From contig JAEYTI010000344.1 in the NCBI GenBank assembly GCA_023434145.1, positions 1 to 38,545 of the forward strand: 38,545 nucleotides of DNA. Direction: 5' to 3'. Positions 15,383 to 23,190 of this stretch are shown here, one piece after another. The position numbers and the translations under genes were made by a program. Source of the DNA: Chloroflexota bacterium (GTDB taxonomy: Bacteria > Chloroflexota > Anaerolineae > Anaerolineales > Anaerolineaceae). A model generated the notes under the pieces. It saw nothing but the letters and a program-made list of their open reading frames with translations. It was not told the DNA's origin and made no database searches. Position 1 is the first letter of the stretch; the number at the start of each line of letters is the position of its first letter.

Positions 15383-16210
15383 CGGGATCAACCTATCCGG
15401 GACCCCGTTCGGGAATTCGAGTTGGATGGCTTCTTCTATGTTCTCGATGCGGTTGCCCGGGTCTGGGTGGGTGCTCATGAACTCGGGTGGGCGGTTGCCC
15501 TCCGAAGCAGACGCAAGGATCTCCATCACGCGGATCATGCTGCGTGGATCATACCCGGCATCTGACATAAAGCGCACGCCCAGCCGGTCCGATTCGATCG
15601 CGTCATCGCGGCCAAACTTCATATTCACGAGCTGGCCGATCATGGCGGCCATCTGCGCCTGCCCAACCGAGTTGGGGTTATCGGGATCATAGGCGGCGAT
15701 CACAGCCGCGCCAGACAGCCCCTCTAACAGCCGCGACTTGGCAAGTTGTTCGGCGGAGTGCCGCCCCACAACGTGACCAATCTCGTGCCCCAGCACGCCG
15801 GCAAGCTCACCTTCGGTACTGAATTCTTTATACAGCCCGGCGGTGATAAAGATCTGCCCGCCCGGCAGGGCAAATGCGTTGATCGTCTGGTCATCGCGAA
15901 GCAGGTGGAACTCGAAGTTATAGCCCATGCCGCCCGCCTGCGACATTTGCACGATGCGCTGGCCCACTTCGTCTACCAGCGCCTGCGCGCCCTCGTCGGG
16001 GTGCAGCCCGCCATATTGCCGGGCCATCTGCGGCGCGGCTTCCAGCCCCAGGGCAATTTCCTGCTCTTTAGTCATATCGATGCGCTGATTCTCCCCGGTG
16101 ACTGGGTTGAGCTCGCGCGCGCCAAATACGTAGCTCAGGATGACCACAAGCGCCATAATGCCGGCAATGATCAGGCGTCCCCCGCCGCTGCTTCTTCTTC
16201 TCCGCATCAT
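15380..16210 (-). CDS. M48 family metalloprotease, membrane-anchored
   Basis: A 276-residue zinc protease. A basic N-terminus (MMRRRRSSGGGR) and one hydrophobic segment (~13-30) suggest a single-pass anchor. The zinc motif HEIGH is at 142-146, with a likely third ligand at E207 (DDAIESD) and the family-typical STHPDPGNR near 246-254. The size and one N-terminal helix resemble the small BepA/LoiP/YfgC-like group, which degrade misfolded envelope proteins, more than multi-span HtpX. It starts 3 bp after the HdeD-like gene, so the two form an operon. The stop codon lies inside the large inverted repeat at 15171-15382. Confidence 0.93.
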   Translation of the reverse strand: MMRRRRSSGGGRLIIAGIMALVVILSYVFGARELNPVTGENQRIDMTKEQEIALGLEAAPQMARQYGGLHPDEGAQALVDEVGQRIVQMSQAGGMGYNFEFHLLRDDQTINAFALPGGQIFITAGLYKEFSTEGELAGVLGHEIGHVVGRHSAEQLAKSRLLEGLSGAAVIAAYDPDNPNSVGQAQMAAMIGQLVNMKFGRDDAIESDRLGVRFMSDAGYDPRSMIRVMEILASASEGNRPPEFMSTHPDPGNRIENIEEAIQLEFPNGVPDRLIP

Positions 16211-16213
16211 CGC

Positions 16214-16801
16214 TTACACTCTTCCTGGCGGGTTGCCGGCCGAGTAGACCCTTGCACCCCGGTAGCGCTCCATCAGCTTGGGCGCTGCGATGGCGAGGTA
16301 GAGCATCAGCAGGCCAAAGGCAATGGCATAACCAGCAATCGCCCACACCAGGCCTAATACCCCGGCGTTGGGGAAGATGATCATGATGACACCCAGAACC
16401 ACCGAGACCAGGCCGCCCAACCCGAGCGCCCATTCGTTGTCGATCTCATGGCGCAGGCGGATGGCGGCGGCAATCTCGAGAATCCCGGTGACGATCGCCC
16501 AGATGGCAATGACGAACACCAGGGTAACGGCTGCCACCTGTGGGATCAGCACGGCGATGACTGCCGCGGCGATGCTGACCAGACCCTCGATCAGGCCCAG
16601 CCACCATCGGTCGTTCTCCTCGCGGTTGCGAACCGACGAAGCAATGGTCAGCACACCATCCACCAGAGCATATCCGGCGAACAGGTACACCAGCGCAATG
16701 GCCGTGAGCCCGGGCCAGATGAAGGCCAGCACGCCGAAGATGATCGCAATCACCCCGCGGAGGGCAAATAATCCACGATTACGAACAATGGTATTGAGCA
16801 T
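16214..16801 (-). CDS. HdeD-like (DUF308) membrane protein
   Basis: A 195-residue protein with about six transmembrane helices and the internally repeated DUF308 pattern (LIEGLVSIAAAVIAVLIP and LGGLVSVVLGVIMIIFP, each preceded by a helix ending in YALVDGVL or WAIVTGIL). HdeD of Escherichia coli contributes to acid resistance by an unknown mechanism. TTAGGAG precedes the ATG. The M48 protease gene follows after 3 bp, which suggests shared expression and an envelope-stress role (inference). Confidence 0.88.
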   Translation of the reverse strand: MLNTIVRNRGLFALRGVIAIIFGVLAFIWPGLTAIALVYLFAGYALVDGVLTIASSVRNREENDRWWLGLIEGLVSIAAAVIAVLIPQVAAVTLVFVIAIWAIVTGILEIAAAIRLRHEIDNEWALGLGGLVSVVLGVIMIIFPNAGVLGLVWAIAGYAIAFGLLMLYLAIAAPKLMERYRGARVYSAGNPPGRV

Positions 16802-16829
16802 TCTGAACTTCTCCTAATAAGGTTCTATG

Positions 16830-16898
16830 GGTTTCAAGGAGTTTTTGGTTCGTAGGGGTGGTTACACCACCCCTACGAACCAAAAACTCCTTGAAACC
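16830..16898. repeat. Intergenic hairpin 9, perfect 33-bp stem
   Basis: Arms 16830-16862 and 16866-16898 are perfect reverse complements around TAC, the same loop as hairpin 2. The core AGGGGTGGT-TAC-ACCACCCCT is close to the cores of hairpins 2 and 21. It lies between two minus-strand genes, 53 bp after the upstream SDR gene and 28 bp before the HdeD-like start, so it would fall in the leader region of the latter if transcription reads through. Confidence 0.95.
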
Positions 16899-16951
16899 GT
16901 CTCCTTTCCTGTTTTGGCCGTGTACGGTCCTGGGAAGCATGCTGCCGGTGA

Positions 16952-17740
16952 TTATCCAACCAGCAGGGATGAACCGCCGTCGATCCACATCTCCGTGCCG
17001 GTAATGTGGTTGGAATCATCAGAGGCCAGGAACAGCACCAGCTTCGCCACCTGCTCAGACGAGCCGGGCTTGCCGTCGGTCAGCGGGATGCTGCCCTCGG
17101 GGAACTCGACCGGCTCCTTTTCCTGCTCTACGTTGCGCTTCTCGGTGTTCTCGTCAATGCTGGTCGTAATCGCGCCGGGGCAGATGACATTCACGCGGAC
17201 GCGGTGCTTGGCAAGCTCCAGCGCCACCATCTTGGTGAAGGCGACCTGCCCGGCCTTACTGCACGAATAGGCCGTTGCGCCGGTGTTGCTAAAGGTACGG
17301 GTACCGTTCACAGACGAGGTGACGATTACCGAGCCGCCCTGCTTCTTCAAGAACGGCACCGCATACTTCACAGTAAGGAAGGTGCCCTTCAGATTTACAC
17401 CAAGAGTCTGGTCCCAATCCTCAGGCGTCAGGTCTTCTAATGGGGCCCACACGCCATTGATACCGGCGTTAGCGAAAACCACATCCAGCCGCCCGTACTT
17501 GTCGATCAGCTTTTCTACCGCCCGGCGCATTTCATCGGGCTGCGAAATATCGGCTTCCAGCGGTTCTGCCTGTCCGCCTGCCCCCTTGATCTCATCGACA
17601 AGGTCTTTCAGTTCATCCATTGTGCGGCCAAGCACGCCAATTTTCGCGCCCTCTCGGGCCATGAGAACGGATGCTGCCCGGCCAATGCCCGAGCCAGCCC
17701 CCGTAACCAGCGCTACGCGTCCTTCCAGTTTTCCTGGCAT
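16952..17740 (-). CDS. Short-chain dehydrogenase/reductase
   Basis: A 262-residue classical SDR, an NAD(P)-dependent oxidoreductase with a Rossmann fold. Seen: cofactor motif TGAGSGIGRA (13-22), FANAG (~89-93), catalytic Ser near 142, Y158 and K162 (YSCSK), and a C-terminal MWIDGG typical of FabG-like members. The ATG at 17740 is chosen because GGAGG lies 6 nt upstream; an in-frame ATG at 17752 lies inside that site. The substrate is unknown. It follows another SDR gene on the same strand with hairpins between them. Confidence 0.92.
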   Translation of the reverse strand: MPGKLEGRVALVTGAGSGIGRAASVLMAREGAKIGVLGRTMDELKDLVDEIKGAGGQAEPLEADISQPDEMRRAVEKLIDKYGRLDVVFANAGINGVWAPLEDLTPEDWDQTLGVNLKGTFLTVKYAVPFLKKQGGSVIVTSSVNGTRTFSNTGATAYSCSKAGQVAFTKMVALELAKHRVRVNVICPGAITTSIDENTEKRNVEQEKEPVEFPEGSIPLTDGKPGSSEQVAKLVLFLASDDSNHITGTEMWIDGGSSLLVG

Positions 17741-17755
17741 GATTTCCTCCATTCA

Positions 17756-17808
17756 TTTCTGTGTTTGTTGTTTGTGCGACTACATCACACAAACAACAAA
17801 CACAGAAA
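17756..17808. repeat. Intergenic hairpin 10, 24-bp stem
   Basis: Arms 17756-17779 and 17785-17808 match at 23 of 24 positions around a CTACA loop, the same loop as hairpin 5. The only mismatch, C17777 against A17787, becomes a G-U pair in minus-strand RNA, the strand on which both neighbouring genes are read. The flank TTCGAATAGG resembles the CCGGATAGG flank of hairpin 5. Confidence 0.9.
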
Positions 17809-17830
17809 AATCTTCGAATAGGCTCTCAGT

Positions 17831-17870
17831 ACCGCGCGGCAGGTGGTTGCGCAACCACCTGCCATGCGGT
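17831..17870. repeat. Intergenic hairpin 11, 20-bp palindrome
   Basis: A 40-bp palindrome without spacer, with two mismatched positions (at 17836-17837 against 17864-17865). Its core is GGTGGTTGCGCAACCACC. It lies 7 bp from the stop codon of the minus-strand SDR gene and directly before hairpin 10, so this gap has two hairpins in tandem. Confidence 0.85.
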
Positions 17871-17877
17871 GCATCAT

Positions 17878-18747
17878 TTATCCGTTGATTACTTCGCCAC
17901 CGTTGGGGTGGATCGTCTGGCCGGAAATGTACGACGCATCGGTGGAGGCCAGGAATACGAACGCCGGGGCGCATTCAAAAGGCTGCCCGGCGCGTTTGAG
18001 CGGCACGTCAGAGCCAAAGGTGGAGACCTTCTCTTCGTCAAACGTGGCTGGGATCAGCGGCGTCCAGATGGGGCCGGGGGCCACGGCGTTTACACGAATG
18101 CCCTTCTCAGCCAGGTTGATCGCCAGCGAGCGGGTGAAGGAAACAATAGCGCCTTTGGTTGAAGAATAATCCAAAAGCTGCGGGCTGCCACGATACGCTG
18201 TTACTGAGGCGGTATTGATGATGGCGCTGCCCTTGGCGAGATGCGGAAGGGCGGCTTTCACCATGTAGAACATGTGGAAGATGTTTGTGCGGAAGGTGCG
18301 ATCCAACTGTTCGGCGGTGATATCGGTGATCGATTCTTGTGGAAACTGCACAGCGGCATTGTTGACCACAATATCCAACCGGCCGAATTCGCGCACGGTC
18401 TGTTCCACGGCCTGCTTGCAGAACGCTTCGCTGCTCACGTCACCGGCGATGGTGATGCACCGCTGACCGTACTTCTCAACCATCTGCCGGGCGGTTTCGG
18501 CGTCGCCGTGCTCGTCTAGATACATGATGGCAACATCCGCACCCTCTTTGGCGAAGGCAATGGCGGCTGCGCGGCCAATGCCGCTGTCTCCGCCGGTGAT
18601 AATGGCTACCATACCCTCCAGTTTGCCCGAGCCCTGGTAATTGGGGTCATCGTCGATGGGATCGGGTCGCATTTCCGATTCAATGCCGGGCTGCCGGTCT
18701 TGAGTCTGGGGAGGGAACTGTTGTTTCTTTTCTTCTTGTTCAGACAT
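17878..18747 (-). CDS. Short-chain dehydrogenase, YghA/general stress protein 39 type
   Basis: A 289-residue SDR with the long polar N-terminal extension (~1-42, rich in Gln, Glu and Pro) typical of the YghA/YdaD (GSP39) group. Seen: TGGDSGIGRA (51-60), NNAA (129-132), S181, Y194 and K198 of the catalytic triad, and C-terminal SGQTIHPNGGEVING. In Bacillus subtilis the relative YdaD belongs to the general stress regulon; the substrate is poorly defined. AAAAGGA precedes the ATG. Placement beside the other SDR and the small stress-type genes fits a stress cluster (inference). Confidence 0.92.
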   Translation of the reverse strand: MSEQEEKKQQFPPQTQDRQPGIESEMRPDPIDDDPNYQGSGKLEGMVAIITGGDSGIGRAAAIAFAKEGADVAIMYLDEHGDAETARQMVEKYGQRCITIAGDVSSEAFCKQAVEQTVREFGRLDIVVNNAAVQFPQESITDITAEQLDRTFRTNIFHMFYMVKAALPHLAKGSAIINTASVTAYRGSPQLLDYSSTKGAIVSFTRSLAINLAEKGIRVNAVAPGPIWTPLIPATFDEEKVSTFGSDVPLKRAGQPFECAPAFVFLASTDASYISGQTIHPNGGEVING

Positions 18748-19056
18748 GAAAAATCCTTTTCGAAGCAGAATCAGTCGAGGGGATTCTTAGGAACCTTGTG
18801 CGTGGTGAGCACCACGCACAAGGTTCCTAAGAAAGATTTATACAAATTTATGGTATGGCTGTACGGCTCAATTAACTAAAAAGATGGAAAAATTCACTGT
18901 AAAGAAAGGGTCAACAAACGGATTGATACACTCTTGACCCCAATAAATATCATTTTTGTACCCAATTGATGAAGCAATCTGGTAAGATGGTTTGAGGGAA
19001 TCTTTTACGCAGCAGGCGCGGGGATGGGGGGCTGCGATTCACAGAAAGGACAGCCA
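18748..19056. other. Divergent intergenic region, 309 bp, no gene
   Basis: This AT-richer gap between the YghA-like gene and the small stress-type gene holds hairpin 12 (18784-18833), then about 220 bp with no ORF. A possible TTGACC near 18950 has no good -10 at 17 bp, and TAAGAT near 18983 has no good -35, so the promoter of the gene at 19057 is not settled. Its composition is less GC-rich than that of neighbouring gaps. Confidence 0.6.
18784..18833. repeat. Intergenic hairpin 12, perfect 24-bp stem, divergent region
   Basis: Arms 18784-18807 and 18810-18833 are perfect reverse complements with a 2-nt spacer (AG). It lies 36 bp upstream of the YghA-like start codon in a divergent gap, so it is not a 3'-end element of either neighbour. 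Confidence 0.9.
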
Positions 19057-19419
19057 ATGGCTACAATGATTGTCTCGTTTGAATCGGAACAGGAAGCGCA
19101 AGACGCAATTAGCCGCCTGGTGCAGGCAAATGTCGGAGAAGTTCGTGCCCGGGTTTTGAGCAGCTCCGAATATATGAGCCATCCCAAAACCGATACGACC
19201 GCGCCGGTTATCGACCCTCAGATGGGCGCTGTAGAGGTGCGGCAGGCAGAGATGCCCAACATTCCCGAGGCTGAGCACAGCGAGGGCGATTGGGCTTCGG
19301 CGACCATCCCGACGACGGGGGGGCAGGTAGAGGGCGTTCAGGTGATGATCGAAGTGGGTGACGGTGCGGAGGCCGAGGTTCGTCGCTTGCTCGGAATACG
19401 CGCCGGTGGCCAGCGTTAG
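19057..19419 (+). CDS. Small stress-type protein, function unknown
   Basis: A 120-residue protein beginning ATMIVSFESEQEAQDAISRL, the same strand-then-helix pattern as the proteins at 14832 and 19518. The middle (~45-90) is polar, Pro- and Glu-rich and probably flexible. The C-terminus (VQVMIEVGDGAEAEVRRLL) gives a second strand-helix unit. AGAAAGGA 7 nt upstream sets the ATG. It is about 100 bp from the next gene of the same design, so the two may share a transcript. No enzymatic residue pattern is visible. Confidence 0.7.
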   Translation: MATMIVSFESEQEAQDAISRLVQANVGEVRARVLSSSEYMSHPKTDTTAPVIDPQMGAVEVRQAEMPNIPEAEHSEGDWASATIPTTGGQVEGVQVMIEVGDGAEAEVRRLLGIRAGGQR

Positions 19420-19517
19420 AGAATATCTTCTTGCGGCGGGTGTAATCTACCCGCCGCATTCTCAATGTGTTTGGATCGAACGTGAAACAGCGATCTTGAT
19501 AGAAAGGAGCATGTGCA

Positions 19518-19898
19518 ATGGCAGTAGTAGCAGGTTTATTTGACTCGCAGGCTGATGCGGATCTGGTGATGAACGAGATTTTTCGGATGAATATCGATGG
19601 ATTGGAGTCGCGCATATACGATGGTGGCGGCCAGGCGGGGACCGGCGAGGATCGCCCTGCAATGATATTTCCCTTTGTACCTAACACCGGAAATAACATG
19701 GGCATGAGCGGCGCCGCCGTTGTGCCAGGCTCCGATGTGGATTGGATGGGCGAACTGGACGAAGTAGAGCGCGCCTTTTACCTGGAAGGGATGAAAGAAG
19801 GCGCAACGCTGGCCGTGCTGCGCGTGCCAGATGATCACGTGGAGCACGTGCGTCTGGCAATGCTTAAGGCGAATGCTCGCACCTACGTAGACGATTAG
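19518..19898 (+). CDS. Small stress-type protein, function unknown
   Basis: A 126-residue protein beginning AVVAGLFDSQADADLVMNEI, again strand-helix with regularly spaced Ala/Asp as in GSP17M-like proteins, and ending with TLAVLRVPDDHVEHVRLAML, a second strand-helix. The centre (~38-75) is Gly- and Met-rich. AGAAAGGAG lies 9 nt before the ATG. It is probably a divergent tandem relative of the gene at 19057. A GC-rich hairpin 19 bp downstream probably ends the transcript. Confidence 0.7.
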   Translation: MAVVAGLFDSQADADLVMNEIFRMNIDGLESRIYDGGGQAGTGEDRPAMIFPFVPNTGNNMGMSGAAVVPGSDVDWMGELDEVERAFYLEGMKEGATLAVLRVPDDHVEHVRLAMLKANARTYVDD

Positions 19899-19916
19899 CG
19901 AGAGCTTGCCTCTTTT

Positions 19917-19952
19917 GATCCAGGCGCTGCCGCAACAGGCAGCGCCTGGATC
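19917..19952 (+). terminator. Terminator-like hairpin, 15-bp stem
   Basis: Perfect 15-bp GC-rich stem (19917-19931 with 19938-19952), loop GCAACA, followed by CATTTAAG. It is preceded by CTTTT, and the T run after it is short. It lies 19 bp after the small stress-type gene. Confidence 0.65.
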
Positions 19953-19987
19953 ATTTAAGTGATCTCAACAAATCTGGCTCATTGATG

Positions 19988-20042
19988 CTGACGTGGTTGT
20001 AGGCAGAGGTTGCGGCGCTACCTCTGCCTACAACCACGTCAG
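19988..20042. repeat. Intergenic hairpin 14, perfect 23-bp stem
   Basis: Arms 19988-20010 and 20020-20042 are perfect reverse complements with a 9-nt loop, TGCGGCGCT, that can itself form two G-C pairs. It lies between two plus-strand genes, 36 bp after the terminator-like hairpin and about 114 bp before the zinc-ribbon gene. Confidence 0.9.
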
Positions 20043-20155
20043 AAACAAGAGACCAACAAATTTCTTAACGCTCTTTCGCCGATTTGCGTATAGAATTAGA
20101 GTACCCCGTTTGTATTGGGACGGCATACAAAACTTACATCACAGGAGCTTTCTGC

Positions 20156-20803
20156 ATGGGCGATCCCATTCAATTCACCAGCAATTACAGCGACCAATCC
20201 ACCGAGCACGGCTTCCAGTTTGAATTTCACTGCGACCGCTGCCAGAATGGTTTCCGCACATCTTTTAAGCCGTTCGCTCTTGCCGGAGTCAACAGTGCGC
20301 TCGATACGGCCTCCAGCCTGTTGGGCGGGTTATTTGGCTCCGCGGCCAACGTTTCCAACCGGGTCACCGAGGCGCAGCGCGAGCGGGCACGCGAAGCGGC
20401 ATTGATCGAAGCCATCCAGCAGATCCGCCCGCAGTTCAAGCAGTGCCCGCGCTGCCAGAGCTGGGTGTGCATCAAGAGCTGCTGGAACAACAAGCGCGGC
20501 CTGTGCAAGGGCTGCGCGCCGGACCTGGGCGTTGAAATGTCGGCGGCCCAGGCGTCGCGCTCGGTAGAAGAGGTGTGGGCGCACGCGGCTATGGCCGAAG
20601 AGGATAAGAAGCTGGCCGAAGGTAACTGGCGCGAGACCATTCGCGCATCATGCCCCGAATGCGGTGAGCCGCAGGCTGCCAACGCCAAGTTCTGCCCGGG
20701 CTGCGGCGCGAAGCTGAAGGCTGCCGAGCACTGCACTGAATGCGGCGCAAAGCTTCAGCCTGGCGCCAAGTTCTGCGCCGACTGCGGCCACAAGGTTGGG
20801 TAA
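20156..20803 (+). CDS. Zinc-ribbon protein with several CxxC modules
   Basis: A 215-residue protein with CxxC pairs spread along it: CDRC (~26), CPRC (~95), CIKSC and CKGC (~103-118), then two typical zinc ribbons at the C-terminus (CPECGEP with CPGCGAKL, and CTECGAKL with CADCGHKVG). A helix between ~40 and 90 carries a short Gly/Leu-rich patch. Such proteins often bind nucleic acid or scaffold complexes; no enzyme domain is seen. ACAGGAG precedes the ATG at 20156. The pxpB reading frame begins 14 bp after its stop codon, so it may be the first gene of the pxp transcript, though a functional link is not obvious. Confidence 0.8.
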   Translation: MGDPIQFTSNYSDQSTEHGFQFEFHCDRCQNGFRTSFKPFALAGVNSALDTASSLLGGLFGSAANVSNRVTEAQRERAREAALIEAIQQIRPQFKQCPRCQSWVCIKSCWNNKRGLCKGCAPDLGVEMSAAQASRSVEEVWAHAAMAEEDKKLAEGNWRETIRASCPECGEPQAANAKFCPGCGAKLKAAEHCTECGAKLQPGAKFCADCGHKVG

Positions 20804-20817
20804 CAAATCTCGCGGAT

Positions 20818-21507
20818 GTGAGTGATCTGATCCTGCGCCCCGCCGGTGACTCTGCCCTGCTGGTGGCTATTGACACCGGCGGGCGGATCGACCTGAATGC
20901 GAACCGCACAATGCATGGGTTGGCGGCTGCGCTTCAAGCCGCCTATGACGCGGATCCGCTGCCTGGCATGGGCGAAGCGGTTCCAGGGTATGCCACGCTG
21001 CTGGTGCATTATGATCCGCTGGCAGTGGCCTACCCGGAAGTGGAAGCGCGCATACGTGCTTGTTTGGATCTGGCAGCCGGGGCACTGGCAGGGGCAGTGC
21101 CGCGCCGGGTAGAGATTCCGGTGGTTTACGGCGGCGAAGAAGGCCCTGACCTGGACTTTGTGGCGCGGCACAACAACCTGAGCGCGGAAGAAGTGGTGCG
21201 CATCCACACCTCGCACGATTACCCGGTGTTTCTGATGGGCTTCACGCCCGGCTTTCCGTACCTGGGCGGCCTGGACCCGGCCATAGCCGCGCCGCGCCTG
21301 TCTACGCCGCGCAGCCGTGTGCCTGCCGGGTCGGTGGGCATCGCCGGCGCGCAGACAGGCGTTTACCCGCTGGAATCACCGGGGGGATGGCGCATCATCG
21401 GGCGCACACTGCTGCGTTTATTCGACCTCCAGCGCGAAGCCCCCTTCCTGCTGGCTCCGGGCGATCAGGTGCGCTTCGTGCCGGTGGAACGAGAATCGCC
21501 GGCATGA
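20818..21507 (+). CDS. pxpB: 5-oxoprolinase subunit PxpB
   Basis: A 229-residue PxpB/KipI-type protein. With PxpA and PxpC it hydrolyses 5-oxoproline to glutamate using ATP. Seen: LILRPAGDSALLVA at the start, FTPGFPYLGG and LSTPRSRVPAGSVGIAGAQTGVYP in the core, and GGWRIIGRT near the end, all typical of the family. The start is taken as GTG at 20818, because further upstream the frame runs into the zinc-ribbon gene and the family fold begins here. The ribosome site is weak, so coupling to the upstream gene is likely. The stop overlaps the pxpC start in ATGA. Confidence 0.92.
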   Translation: MSDLILRPAGDSALLVAIDTGGRIDLNANRTMHGLAAALQAAYDADPLPGMGEAVPGYATLLVHYDPLAVAYPEVEARIRACLDLAAGALAGAVPRRVEIPVVYGGEEGPDLDFVARHNNLSAEEVVRIHTSHDYPVFLMGFTPGFPYLGGLDPAIAAPRLSTPRSRVPAGSVGIAGAQTGVYPLESPGGWRIIGRTLLRLFDLQREAPFLLAPGDQVRFVPVERESPA

Positions 21508-22460
21508 CCCTGCTCGTGCTAGACCCAGGCGCTTTTGCAACCGTGCAGGACTTTGGGCGCGTGGGTTACGAGCGCTTTGGCTTGCCGCGTTCCGGAGCGA
21601 TGGACACCTTTGCCTTGCGGGCAGCGAACCGGCTGGTAGGCAACCCGCCGGGCGCGGCCGGAATCGAGTTTGCGCTTGGCGCGCCTGCCTTTCAGGCGCA
21701 GCAGGATTGCCTGGCAGTCTGCACCGGCTTCGGCTGGAGCATGGAGGTGCAGGGCCGCGCAGTGGGAAGCTGGCGGGCGGCTTTTATCCGGCGCGGCGAG
21801 ATGATCCGCTTACTGCCCGAACCAAACAGCGCGCAGGGCTTTGGATATCTCGCCGCGCGCGGCGGAATCGACACACCGCCGGTGATGGGCTCGCGCTCGA
21901 CCGATCTGCGTGCTGGGTTGGGCGGGCTGAAAGGCCGCGCGTTACGGGAGGGAGATGTGCTGCCGGTGGGGGCAGCATCACCCGCGCTGCATCTCGCTGG
22001 CAGATCACTGGCGGAGCACTTGCAGCCCGCGTATGGCAGCGCGGTGACCGTCCCCGCTGTTCCAGGCCCGCAGGAAGCGGTATTTTCGGTACTCAGCTAC
22101 GCGGAATTTTGGGCTGCGGCATGGGAAATCAGCCCAACCTCGGATCGGATGGGCTGCCGCTTGCAGGGGAACCCGCTGGAACGTGTTTCAGACGCGGAGA
22201 TGCTCTCCGAGGGCATTGCCCCGGGATCGGTGCAGGTGCCGCCGGATGGGCAGCCCATTGTGTTGATGGCCGATCGCCCGACCACAGGCGGCTACCCGAA
22301 GATCGCCACCGTGGCGCTGGCAGGTATGCCGCTGCTCGCGCAGGCCACGCCGGGGCGCGGAACCGTGCGCTTCGAACTGGTGACGGTAGAGGAAGCCCAG
22401 GCACGCTGGCGCGCACTGATCGAAGGGCTGGAGAATGGGGTGACTGATGACGCGGATTGA
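21504..22460 (+). CDS. pxpC: 5-oxoprolinase subunit PxpC
   Basis: A 318-residue PxpC (biotin-dependent carboxylase-like domain, formerly KipA). Family signatures: VQDFGRVGYERFGLPRSGAMD near the N-terminus, GIEFALGAP, SDRMGCRLQG near 210-220, and PTTGGYPKIATV in the last third. The ATG at 21504 overlaps the pxpB stop codon by ATGA, and pxpA starts 14 bp before this gene ends, so the three subunits are translationally coupled. It normally pairs with PxpB to form the ATP-dependent part of the enzyme. Confidence 0.93.
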   Translation: MTLLVLDPGAFATVQDFGRVGYERFGLPRSGAMDTFALRAANRLVGNPPGAAGIEFALGAPAFQAQQDCLAVCTGFGWSMEVQGRAVGSWRAAFIRRGEMIRLLPEPNSAQGFGYLAARGGIDTPPVMGSRSTDLRAGLGGLKGRALREGDVLPVGAASPALHLAGRSLAEHLQPAYGSAVTVPAVPGPQEAVFSVLSYAEFWAAAWEISPTSDRMGCRLQGNPLERVSDAEMLSEGIAPGSVQVPPDGQPIVLMADRPTTGGYPKIATVALAGMPLLAQATPGRGTVRFELVTVEEAQARWRALIEGLENGVTDDAD

Positions 22461-23184
22461 CCTGAACTGCGATATGGGCGAGCGCTTTGGGCGCTGGCCC
22501 CTGGGCGAGGACGAGGTGGTGATGCCGTGGATCACTTCTGCGAGTATTGCTTGCGGGCTGCACGCTGGTGACCCGATTGTGATGGATCGCACGGTGGCGC
22601 TTGCGAAGGCGCGCGGCGTGGCGGTGGGGGCGCATCCCGGCTATCCCGATTTGCAAGGGTTTGGCCGCCGGGTAATCGATCTTACGCCGGAGGAGGCCGA
22701 AGCCTTCACCCTCTATCAGATCGGCGCGCTGGCGGGGTTTGCCCGCGCGAACGGCACCGAATTGGTCCACGTAAAGCCGCATGGGGCGCTCTACAACCAG
22801 GCCGCGAAAGATGCACAACTGGCAGCGGCGATTGCCAGGGGCACGCGCCGTTTCAGCCGCGATTTGATTCTGGTGGGGCTGGCCGGATCGGCATTGCTCG
22901 CAGCGGGCGAAGCAGCGGGCTTGCGCGTAGCCAGTGAAGGCTTTCCAGACCGGGCCTATGAGCCAGATGGCTCACTGCGGTCACGCAGGCTGCAAGGCGC
23001 GGTGCTGGACGACATCGAGGAAATCTGCGCCCAGGCGGTGCGGCTGGCTACCGAGGGGATCGGTGGGCGCGAGGTGCAAACCCTGTGCATCCACGGCGAT
23101 CACGCTGGGGCAGCAGCGCATGCCCGCGCTGTTCGAGAAACGCTAGAGGCGGCGGGTGTTCAGGTGATGGGCTTGACGGGATAG
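22447..23184 (+). CDS. pxpA: 5-oxoprolinase subunit PxpA
   Basis: A 245-residue LamB/YcsF family protein. Signatures seen: IDLNCDMGERFGRWPLGED, SASIACGLHAGDP, GAHPGYPDLQGFGRR, VKPHGALYNQ and a late CIHGDHAGA. PxpA contributes the ring-opening site for 5-oxoproline, a damage product of glutamine and glutathione-type metabolites. A GGGGTGA upstream and a 14-bp overlap with pxpC support the start. The order B-C-A here differs from the A-B-C and B-C-...-A orders of other bacteria but keeps all three subunits. Confidence 0.95.
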   Translation: MTRIDLNCDMGERFGRWPLGEDEVVMPWITSASIACGLHAGDPIVMDRTVALAKARGVAVGAHPGYPDLQGFGRRVIDLTPEEAEAFTLYQIGALAGFARANGTELVHVKPHGALYNQAAKDAQLAAAIARGTRRFSRDLILVGLAGSALLAAGEAAGLRVASEGFPDRAYEPDGSLRSRRLQGAVLDDIEEICAQAVRLATEGIGGREVQTLCIHGDHAGAAAHARAVRETLEAAGVQVMGLTG

Positions 23185-23190
23185 CGAGGA

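Noticed and set aside
21317..22447. 376-residue plus-strand ORF over pxpB and pxpC
   Set aside because: It is in a different frame from two well-conserved genes and its translation is rich in Arg, Gly and Ala with no motif.
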